Shown here in pieces: positions 26,801 to 38,800 of a stretch of DNA of 64,000 nucleotides. The position numbers and the translations under genes were made by a program. The DNA lies in assembly GCA_029721435.1 (NCBI GenBank), contig CM056576.1, positions 112,882,666 to 112,946,665 on the forward strand, in the 5' to 3' direction. Every line of letters begins with the position of its first letter. Within the stretch, counting starts at the first letter, position 1. The DNA is from Gymnothorax reevesii (taxonomy: Eukaryota > Chordata > Actinopteri > Anguilliformes > Muraenidae). The notes under the pieces are model-generated. The model did not search any database. It had not been told where the DNA came from and saw nothing but the letters and a program-made list of their open reading frames with translations.

Positions 26801-29800
26801 AGGTCTTCGGCCTTGTCCCTTACGCACAGAGATTTTTCCAGTTTCTCTGAATCTTTTGATGATGTTTTGCACTGTCGATGATGACACCTTCAAAGCCTTT
26901 GCAATTTGACGTTGAGGAACATTGTTTTAAAAATATTCCACAATTCTTTTACACCAGCCTTCACAGGTTGGAGAGCCTCTGGCCATCTTTACTTCTGAGA
27001 GACTCAGCCTCTCTATGACATCCCTTTTATAGCCAATCATGTTACACACCTGATGACAGTTAACTTAATGACTTGCTTAATGTTCTTTCAGCTGATTCTC
27101 TTATAAATGAATTGCTTTTCAGCCCTTTTTTGCCTGTGTTCAAATTTTTTTGAGACCTGTTGCAGCCAGAAAATTTGAAATGAGCTCATTTTGTGGATAA
27201 AAATGTAAAATGTCTCAGTTTCAACATTTGAAATGTTATCTATGTTCCATTGTAAATAACATATTGGCTCGTGATCTGAAAGTCATTGCATTTTGATTTT
27301 ATTCACAATTTACACTTCGTCCCAACTATTTCGGAATTGGGGTTGTACTTCTTTATCCCGCATAGATAAGAGATGGAGGTAAAAAAAAAAGAATTAAAAT
27401 GATGGTATGGTGGCAATACAGAGTATACAGTAACTAACATGAACTTGTAACGTGTGTTCATAAACTGCGTCAACTATCCAAATATATCAATAGCAGTTTG
27501 GTTTGAGAGAAAGTTTAACGGCTAAAATACCCAGACCCTGTCCTAAAGGCCTGTAATACTTCATTCTTTCCCTTCATTAGGACAAAGTGAGTTGATCCTT
27601 CAAACTGATAAATAACCAACCAATGTCCTATAAATTTCAAATGAGAAATTAGCAATATTCTGTGAGCATTCCTGCTTTGTGTCTGCAAATTAGAAAATGC
27701 AAATTGGGTAATAGCTGATTTCACCAACCAGACCTCGAACATTAGAAGTTTTGTTCTATTTTAGTTTAGAGAAAAAAAAGTGCATTTTTACTCCTGGAAA
27801 AGCGAAGCTTAGGACAGAGTGCTGCAATGAGACTCGGGCGTCACTCACAAATCAATCAATCAATTTGCCGTTAGCCGGACTGCAGGCAGTAAGATACTTA
27901 TGATCTTAGCATGAATGACCGGTCCCTAATTCACAAAAAACTTAGCCAGGAGTTCATGATTTTGTCACTTATTTGAGACTCAAATTGAACCTGGGCGAGC
28001 CAAATATAGGATGCATCTTATTCATGACAAAATGGCAGCATGTAAAATTAAGCTGCATCTAAAGCACTGAAACACTTCATTGGAAAGATATCTGCCAGGT
28101 TAGTTTGCATGCACTTCCAAGCAAGTCAAAACTGGAAAGAAAAAAAAGACTTAAAAAAATTCAAACTGAATCCAAAAAAGCAGACCGCGCAATTCTGAAT
28201 GTGTCATTACACTTCCTGGAATGGCTCATGGCCCTGGATGCAAGAAAAATGCAACATGGTTGGTAGTGAGAAAGAACAGAGCGATGCCAGCGCAAGGAGC
28301 CATGAGATGAAGCTGGGTTTTTTTTTTCCACATGGAACGAAGAAATGGAGGAGCAAAGGAGGAGGGGGGGGGGGGGTTGATAAACCTCAAGAGCTGTTGC
28401 TTTTCCCATAACAACTCACCTTCGAAGGTTAAATAAAACTTTCCTCTGTCAAACCAAACCAGGGAAGGCTGGTCAATCTCTGTGTGGGGGGAGGGATGGT
28501 GAAGTGGAGTGCCAAGGCGGCAGGAAAGAGAGAAGGACAGCAGTGTGAGTCACATGGCAGCTTGATCACATGACAGTGGGCAGGGACAAAGAAAGCACTG
28601 CAAGCCGTCAGTGAGCAGCAGGCAGAGTAAGCTTTTGGCAAGGATGTCAGCCATGACGCGTCAACAGCTGCTTGTAATATACTGTTGGTGCAGTTTAATA
28701 ACTCAGGTAATTGGCTGCAGTGCGCAAATCTAGCCAGCAGGAGGCAGGCATGAGCAGAGGCAGGGAGTGACTGGCCTAATTCTTTAGGGCACTGAAGGGG
28801 GAGAAGGAGAGAGTAATGAGGGAGCTTGCGCTAAAAGGAGGGCAGCTGGAAGGATGAGAGGATGGAGGGCAGAGTTTTGCTCTGTAGTGTTGAGTTAATG
28901 GATGGTATTGACGGAAGGAACAGGAAGTTGCGGACAGCGGAGGGAAAAGCTGGGAGCTCCAGCAAGATGAGCTTAAAATGGGAAGTATGAGCACTGGAGC
29001 AATGCAGACTCAAGTGGAAGTGGGAGTGTATATGAATGACCATCTGCTAAAACTATCTGATGCACTTCATATAAGAGGGAGCAGAGGGGTCTATGATTGA
29101 TGTTGCATCCATGTTAAATAGTTTTGAATAGGCACATGAATATACTGTATTTAATAATATTAAACGCTATATGTTTTTTCTTCATTCTTATGATGGGTGC
29201 CAAAGAATTATGGAGCTGACTGCATGAGCTAGACAGATTTCTGCCTTTTTTTTTTAAAGAGTTTTTGCTTTGTTTGGTGGTTGTGTGGTGTGGGGGGGTG
29301 GGGAGGTGTGCGGCGGGTGGCCTGGGCTGGATTCGAGCCCAGGTCGCTGCGGCGAGGACACAGCCTTTATGGTACATGCGCTTAGGCTGATGAGCCACCG
29401 GGGCGACCCGCTTTATGCCTTTTAAATTTAGTTGAGAAACATGTTAAGAATTTTGTCCTTGCAGAATTATCCACTGACCCAAACTTCAAATGCAGCAACC
29501 AAAATGTTGAAATATGTTGTGTAAATAAAATAAGATTGTAATTTTGGAAAATGAAACAATGTGTCCCAAGGGCAGTCAAATTTGTTTGGGTATGGTGATG
29601 TTGAAGGCTCTTTCCACTTGATTGCCCAAAGAGTAGAGTTTTTCCCCTCCACCCAATTTGAGTTGAACGCTGCAACAAGTCATGTTCAAACTTATTCAAA
29701 TAAATAGCCACAACAATGTCACAATTACTTGGCATTGTCTTGACACAACTTTTAAACGTAAGCTGATTGCATCATAATGAGCGAGAAACATCCGTTCATA

Positions 29801-32800
29801 TGCTCATTAGCAGATTGTCACAAAGGCAGGTTGCAAAAAGATTAACGTCCACGTATCTGCCATTTTGTGGCTATTGAATTCACGTCGCGGTCCTACATCA
29901 CCCTGAAGGGGTTTATTTCTCTATAGTGACCGGCTCGTTCTACATTATCCAGCTTATTACACGGTTACTCACTAAGGAAATCAGAAGCTTCCCATAAAAT
30001 GTTGATCTAAATATGAATTTATTGATTTACAAAAGTTTTCATTGTTTCTGCTTGAAAAAATAGTCTGTTCATTTCTTCGGTTGGAAATGTAACTGTAAGC
30101 AACGGTAACTGAAGCATCCATAGCAACAGTCTGCTATTCATAGCAATGGTCTGCTATATAGAAATAACCATAGACAGTATAAAAAGATGGATGAAGCTAC
30201 TGTGATGTCACCCATTGGTTTCAGCATACCATAAAGGAGGCCTCGATTTTGGCAATTTGAATTGCGCCATGTTGTCATTTTGAATCTCTATTGTACGAGA
30301 GCGTGTAGTGAAGATCCTGGGAGGACCGTGGCTCTGGATTTGACAGTATCGAACGAGGACCAGAGGATAGCCACGCCCTATTCTGTCTATATCCTTTATT
30401 CTAGTCTATATGGGACCATAATTTACAAAAATGAGCATCATGATCTATCAAAGAAGAGTTGAAACTTGCTATAGCTACCATAAAATAATGTGAAAAATCA
30501 TTATTTAAATGAAAAATCAGGTGGGAAAGTAGGGTCATTTTCTCATCGACTTCTATAGCATTGACCTTCGTTCTGCAACCACTGATGTCGCCATCTGCTG
30601 GTCATTAAATAGAATGCCATTTTACAGTACTTCCGCATGGACTTCATTTTTCAGACCAGGGTGCTGCGTCCATCTTTTTATACAGTCAATGGAAATAACA
30701 GACCTTCGAATGTTGTAATTGACCAATCAGGATCAAGCATTTGACAGAGCCGTGTCATAAAATGACACAAGCACCACAAATGACTGATCACATGTCACCA
30801 TCCAACAGCAGGACCGCCTGCTCAATAAAAATAAGCTGTGCTCGGGAACACTGATGCCCCCGGTGGCAGGTTAAAGTATTGCAGGTTAAAGCTTTTTTCC
30901 TGCTGCAGACAAACAGACAGACAGACTGACAGGTGAAAAACTATATGCATAATAATAAATATAATGACCAGTGTATTCACCTCCAGCTCCTTCACCATTA
31001 CTTCCATTCAGCAACAGAACAGTCACTATTCAAAAGCTAAATGTCGTCACCAGAACTCAATTATGGTACAGTATGTAATCAGTTATGCGTAGCAGGTCTA
31101 CGAAACCAACGTCCTTGTCGTGACCTGGTATTGACCCCAGCTTGTCAAGACAGGCAAAGGCACTTCAAGGCTGGAATGCTCCAAGATAGAGCAGGATTTT
31201 GTTTTCTGATGAATCACTGTTCATAGCTAGCAGCCATACCACTACTTAATGTGCTCAGCCACATGGCTGAAATTAGGCAGGTGTGGTTAGTGCTTGGATG
31301 GGAGACCATCTGGGAAAGTGGCAGCTGGAAGAGGTGTTGATGGGGCAGTAGGTGGGGATCTCCCCCCCGACCCCCCAGTGGGATAATTCCACCGTGCAGT
31401 GAAGCAGTGATGGGAACACTGCACTGGCACTAACGCTGTCCTTCGGATGCAACACTAAATCGACGTTTTGAGTCACTATGGTCATTAAATATCCTATGAC
31501 ACCCTTCAACAGAATTCCTCGGTGTCATGGCTAAATTCCTAGCTGGCTCTTACAATTTGCCACTTAATCATCCAGATTAAATTGACAGTGCAATTTGCCC
31601 TCTCCCTGTCAACCTCAAACCCAAGGGCTCCCTTGAAAAAGAGATTGTGATCGCAAAAGGACTTCCCTGGGTAAAAAATTGATAAATGAAATAAAGTTAT
31701 GCGCTTCTGATGGGAGAGTCTGTGTTTGGCTTAGGCGAGGGGAATGTTAGGCTGATGCTCATGCTCTGAAGCAAGATCGCTGAGGTGGAACATATATAAC
31801 AAGACCCAGCTTATTTTCATTGACATAAACCTCAGTGCCACTCATTTCCAAGATGAAATTCTTGTACTGGAAATGGTCTTGGCTAACCCTACAACAGGAT
31901 AAAATGAGACCAGACCTCGCAAGGATCTATCATGACTATCGAAGACAAAACAATGTTCAGCATCTTGATTGGCTTGAATTTTCTGTGGATCTGAACCCAA
32001 CAGAACACCTATACGATATTCTGGATTATTGAGTGAGAAGACTTAATCCGGAACTGCCCACAGTAGAAAAGTTGTCTCAGGCATTCCGAGAGGAATGGGA
32101 GAGAATCACATAGGCTGAAATCTGACAGCTTATCAAATCACTGAATGAAAGCTGTATGGCAGGGCATTTCAAAATTATCCAGAAAGGGCCTGTGTGGGTG
32201 CAGCTTTCATTCCAACCAAGGAGTTACACACCTGATACTACAGTACTAATCGACCCCAAGAGTGTTTGCCAAAGAGCTCGATTAGTAGTATTAGTAGCAG
32301 CTATGTAACTGCTTGGCTGGAATGAAAGCCTGCATCCACACCGGACTTTTCCGGATAATGTTGAATAGTTCCACTGTATGTGATGCCAGAGGTGGCCTTA
32401 CAAGGTACTAATGTTGCTGATCCAAAACCATGTTTTGATTCGTGGGAATTAACTATTGTAATGCCTCTCCCCGTAGGCATTCCTATGCCTGGCTACCTGC
32501 CCTTAACCAACTATTCTATCATCCTCAGTTCTCATAAATTAATGTTTCACATCTGTTTCCTTTTGGTTAACTAGGCTCATGCCATCGGAGGCGACGGCTT
32601 GGGGTAAATCCCCGAACCCCCCCAATCCTTCAATTCCCCAGTCCTTGAATAGACCCAATACAATATAAGGCCTCTCAGGTCATGACCTTTCATTTGAACC
32701 TAATTTCAGGTCAATCGGGCAAATGGTTCTGAAGATATGGCCATAATGGTAATTTTCCATCACAAAGCTCCACCTGGTGGCAAAATATTGAACCATACAG

Positions 32801-35800
32801 GTATGATGTCATCATGTGACACGTTGTGAGGTCATGACCTTGCAGTTGCACATAGTTTCATGCCAATTGGACAAATAGTTCCGAAGAAATGGCAAAAATG
32901 GTGAATTTTATGTGACAAAGCTCCACCTTGTGTCAAAATTTTGAACCAAACAGGTATAATGTCATCGTGGGACACATCTTCAGGTCATAACCTTTCATTT
33001 GCACTTGATTTGAGGTCAATCGGACAAATATTTCCAGAGATATGATAAAAACAGTGATTTTTTTCAGTTTTTGGCCCCTGGTGGCCAATCTAGAAATTGT
33101 AAATTGTAAATCGAATCAGTTTTTTCTCTTTATAATACTTACTTAAATGCAAAACTTGGAATTTCTAATTAAAATATTACTGAAGTTATCACGTTAACTC
33201 GTAAATCAGTTTTTGGCCCCTGGTGGCCAATCTAGAAATCGTAAATTGTCCAAAATCCAATCAGTTTTTCCTCTTTATGACACTTACTTATATGCAAAAC
33301 TTGAAATTTCTTACTGAAATAATACTGAAGTTATCGCGTTAACACGTATGGTGGCGCGGCGTCGCCGGCGGCAGCGGTCGGACCAAAAACATAATATCCC
33401 CAGGACGCCATTCGGCGTTCGGGGATATAATTAAGATTCCTCCTTCTATTTAAAGCCTTATTTGTCCTCTCACGGGCAGGTAGCCATAGTCAGTTCCCAT
33501 TTTTGTTATGTGCAGTTTCCTTTTCAGTAATCCTCTGGGGTCCTCAACTCCACTCCTTGCCCAGGTGCCCTATTACCATCTTTGGGTGCCAGGGCATGAC
33601 AACTATAAGCGCTTTACAAATAGATTTTCTTCTATCTGTGCAAACCAAGGGTTTGTTGTAACATTTTTTTTTTTGCTCCAAATTGTACGGAAAATTGTGT
33701 GGAAATGTTTCTATTTGAATAAACGCAAATCTTGCACTGTAAGTTTGGGTCAATGTTGTAAATGATCACAAATATAGTGTAAGTGTAAAATTCATCAACA
33801 CTGAAATGTGAATCATGCTGAATTTTGGTGAGGAGATACAGTTCAATTAATTCCCATTACATTTGGAAAGTGTGATAGCGCTGAGGATGCATTAATTTAA
33901 GCTTTTGGAATGATTCATGGCTGATCAGTGTACTGTATGTTTATGGCACTGAGGGATGATGACATTGCAAACAGCCACAAAATGTCCTGAATGTTACTCT
34001 AGGCATAAAGCGTGAGAAAAAAATAATAAATAAGTAAATAAATAAAAACAAACAGGGGACGAGAGTTTGTTTCAGTAACAATGTAACTGCAAAATTGATA
34101 AAAAAAAATTCCCCCAAAAAATCTCCCAGTTCCACTTGTATCAGGAAACATTGTGAACTGAGCAACACATGCCGTAGCTTTCCCACAATCCTTCTGCCAT
34201 GTGAAAAGCTGCCATTCTCTGTAAAAATGACTCCGGGATGGGTGGGAAGAGAAAAGCTGAAATAAAGTATGCAGAGAGCAAAATTGTGGGTAATGAAATA
34301 ATGCAGAAGCACTTCTGTTCAGAAATATCTCAATGCTTCCCCCACCCCAATCAGTCCAGAGGACCCATACTGTACCGGATGGCTCTACCGCTGACCTCTC
34401 AAAGGTGGGCAGTTTCTCTATAAAAGAATCATCATCTGATGGTAAAAACAGAAAACATGCTGGTTGCAAAGGAAAAGAAAACAAACATGTCCAAACTAAA
34501 CATTAAAAGCAGGCAAAACATCAAGATCATAACAGCAACAAATGGAGTTTCTTGTAATTTGGGACGGTAGAAAATACATCATGAATGAACTGACGACAAA
34601 AAAAATGTATGAACAGAACAAAAAGAACACAAACAAACTGATCTACAGGAAAATGATTTGCAGAAGCACAAAGCAGGTTGATGGGAAAGAGACCCCTTTC
34701 TCCATATAAGAAAAAATAGGAAGTTAATAAAACTATTAGACAATGCATGATTTGCAAACTAATTAATCAATTTGTACCATGTGCATGGTATTTTCATTTA
34801 ATGAGTTTGAAAGCTTTGTTTGATCACTGGAAAATCCTAGAAAGTTAATAAAATTATTAAACAATGCATGAATTGCAAAATAATTAATCAATTTGTACCA
34901 TGTGCACGGTATTTTCATTTAATGAGTTTGAAAGCTTTGTTTGATCACTGGAAAATCCTAGAAACATAAAGGTGCCATGTGCAACTTTTACAGGTATTAT
35001 TCACTTTCTAATGCCAATGAGTAAATGCACTGTAACTTCGAAAATAAGGCCTTTCCTGGCTTTTTCCATTGCCATAAACACTTGTGGACTAATTTACATG
35101 AGAAACTACTAAGTCCGATTTTCTGCAAATATTCAAGGGAAGTGAAGTTTATGTGCACTCCCTTGCCTGCCTCTCTTGACTCCCCTAGTCGTTAGCATGT
35201 AACAATAGCTAATGATTTTATCTTAGAAATGAGTCCACTAACTTAAACAAACGACCGGTGACAGTAACAGTGACAAAACTACGATAAGATGTAATTATAC
35301 AGCAAATTACTATGATACATGAATTGATGGAAACATAGACCATGTTCCAGGTCAATGCCAAAGGTTTCTTTCTGTTTTTTTTTATAACAGAACCTGTTCT
35401 GTTGCTTTGTGGCTACATTTTATGAGCATTATGTCCAGTCTAACGTGACTCATTACACTCCTATCTGTTTATAACTGACATTACTTCAAAATTAAGGCAT
35501 TGTTCTCTTAATCCACCGTCTGGTCCATTCAATATATTAACATTAGCTGACGAAAAATGGTCTATTCAATTATATTGGAACAATAAGAGTTGTGAAAGCT
35601 ATCACATTGATAATGAAGGCCGGCAAGACAACTTAATTATTATTTTCTGTGTAGTTCACAATTAGGTTGCATTATCATCCAGAGCCTCTCAGCAAAAGTT
35701 AACGTAACACAAACACCGAATGATAAAGCTGGCTAACAAGCTAACTTTGATGTGTCATGTAAATGCAGTCAATGTATCTTGCGAAAGGTGGATGACGATG

Positions 35801-38800
35801 GATGACTTCTATGTCATCAACCTATATTGTGCCAACTGACAATATTATGATTAATAAATCCAATTTCAAAAAGATATAATGTAAGTCAAAGTATAATAAC
35901 AGGTAACTTTACTTTGGTATCTACCACATTTATCGCATGCAGCCTAGTGTGTGAGTGCAAGTGCAGGCAACTGAATGCTGAGGGCAGTTCATTTAACGGC
36001 TGTTAGATTTTAGTGTTCACAGCACATATAGTGATATATGGTGTTAGGTTGGCAGTAATCTAGAATCTTTACAACCAGCTATTCTGTTTTGCCCAACTAC
36101 TTAATCAAGGCAGTTTCAGTCCACTGCTGGGTTGATGTAGTCAAGCAGGAACACACAGATGGGTTATGTACTGTATTTATTGAGACAATGTCATCTGTGT
36201 TTAACCCAAGGAGTTAATCAGGCACTATTGTTTTTGCACCATAGCGAAACTCCAGGGTCAATATCCTCTGTTCACAATGGTACTTAAACCCTGTTGTACC
36301 CCAATGAAGGCAGTCAGATCATAATTATACTGGACACTGCACTGGTCAAGATGAAGAACTCTGTTTCCTTTTAAACTGGGTTTTCCAACGTCAAATCTGA
36401 CCCCATCTCTTCTCTTGAAATGCACCATGAAGTCGCGGCTGTTTTGTTTTCACGAAGAGAACACAAGAATTCTTCACGGCCAATGAGGTCAGTAATGACA
36501 AGGAATTTCTAGAAGTTGCACATTGCACCTTTAATACTACTAAAATCATTCCTCTTCTGTACGTAACTTTTCAAAATGTGCCACATGTTAGCACGTCATT
36601 TACACATCATTTAAATTTCATGGTAAATATCAGGATTTGAAAAAAGTGGCAGTGGAATATTCTACATTAATTTGCAACACATATATTGCAATGCTAATGT
36701 TGCTTAAAAGATAGATTTTTCCATCTGACTTAGTGTGATCAACCAAATATTTTCCTTGTCTTTTTGCCCAATTGAATTGCTGCACATTGGCTTTCAAAGA
36801 ATGAATCTGTCTGAGGGTTTGATGACAGACACACAAACATGGAGATGATGATGATGCAAATAGGCGCACACCTGACACAGAGATGGAGAGCTCTTTACCG
36901 ACGGTGGGTGTGGTAGCGGTGCTCAGAGAGTTGGTGGAGGAGATGGATGACGTACTCTCAGCCCGGGCCAGAGGAGCAAAGGGTGGGGGGCTGGAAGAGT
37001 TGATGGGTGGGCTGAATGGCCGAGCCTAAGAGATAAACAGATTAAATAATTTATCATGTTTAGTGCCTCCCTCCCTTATGGACCTGTACCCATCTTACAA
37101 TTCTCATCTACGGATGCACACTTTTTACTATAACAACTTCACACAGTGGAACGCAAACACAATGTGCCTACAACCCACTTAGAGAACAAAGAAATGTTAT
37201 ATTATTCAATTTCGCCAGCATGCTACACAAATGCAATCTCATTATTTGTATCATGATGGTTTTGCCAAGGTCCAGGGTTAATGTGGGAAATAAAAAGGAA
37301 AGATTTGTCATTGAGATAGGTACATACCACATCCCCTACACTGGGTTTCCCAGGAGGCAATTTGGGTCGTGAGGAAGGTCGAGGGGGAGGTGGGGGTGGA
37401 GTCGGGCTACTGGTGCTCAGCGGAGTTCCAGGACGTGCTGGGGAGGAGGACCCTCGGAGTAAATTTTTTAAAATTAGGACCGAAATTTAATCAGGTGATC
37501 CTTGAACCACTGCTCCCCTCTCTAAACATTTTGGGTAAATTTCACCCAGCTGGTCCTGATTGCCACAAACAGACAGACTGCTACAAGAATGCTACTAAAG
37601 AATGCTACTAAAACAATACCGCTAGACTGAAGTGATTGATTGATCAGCATTAGCAGGCCCTTGTGGCAGCGTCACGCAGTAATATTGTATAGCAGTAAAT
37701 TTTAGGTTGCACTGAGCATGACTGCATTTAGACTTACCACTACTGGTGGCTGGGGCAGAGCAGGGCCCAGGAGAGGACACCACTGCCCTGTAGGTTGGAG
37801 GTGGAGGAGGAGGGGGTGTGGCACGAGGGCCTGGGGTCAGGTCTTTGGGTGAGGCCATGGATTCGGCCAGTGCAAATGCTGAGACCTCTGGGCTCCTACG
37901 GTCCTCTTTGCTTAGGATGAGAGGTGGGGGGATTGTGCGGGCAGGCATCACCGCTGGAGAACAGATACTACCAGGGGAATCAGGGGACTGCATGGATGAG
38001 GTACCTGGAGCAACCTCGCAGGTTGACTCTGGGGGTGGGCTTGAGTGGAGTTGAGGTGCAGGGGCCTCTGGCGGGGTTGTGGCAACAGGGAAAGAAGGAG
38101 GTGGGGTCTGTGGAGGGGGTGAACAGTGGGGCTGAGCAGCAGGAAGAGGGGGGGTTGAGGTAAGTGGTGGGGGTGAGACGACATAAAGGGGCAGAGATGA
38201 GGCCTGAAGTGGAACTGAGGCATCTGGAGGAGGGGGAGGTGGTGTCTGAGGTGGGGGTGACTCTCGAGGGGGAGCTACAGGAAGGGGAGGAGGTGGAGTC
38301 TGTGGTGGGGGTGATTCCCTGGGGGTAGCTACAGGAAGGGGAGGACGAGGGGTTTGTAGTGGAGGAGACTCTCTGGGTGGAGCTACAGGAAGAGGAGGAG
38401 GAGGGGTTTGTGGTGGAGGAGACTCTCGGGGTGGAGCTACAGGAAGAGGAGGTGGAGGGGTTTGTGGTGGAGGAGACACTCGAGGGGGAGCTGCAGGAAG
38501 GGGAGGAGGAGGGACCTGTGGTGGGGGAGACTCCCCGTGGGTAGCTACAGGAAGGGGAGGAGGTGGGGTTTGTGGCGGAGGTGACTCCCTGGGGGCAGTG
38601 ACGGGAAGGGGAGGGGGAGGGGTTTTTGGCGGTGGAGACTCTCGAGGGGGAGCCACAGGAAGGGGAGGAGGAGGGGTCCGTGGTGGGGGCAGGCTCTCAG
38701 GCGACTCCTCGTGGAAGCTGATCCACTTGCTCTCTGCAGTGTCCTCCATATTTCTGAGGTCTTCAATGGGGCCAAATATGTGGTCCACATCAGCAAGGGA

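Noticed and set aside
29255..29411. Functional tRNA gene on the minus strand
   Set aside because: A and B boxes are present but I could not form a complete cloverleaf; a SINE head is the better reading.
31226..31320. Functional 5S rRNA gene
   Set aside because: Only the first and central parts match; the middle is diverged and the 3' part is replaced by SINE body.
33999..34484. 161-codon minus-strand ORF
   Set aside because: Phenylalanine/serine-rich translation of AT-rich intron DNA, without splice sites or similarity to SGIP1.
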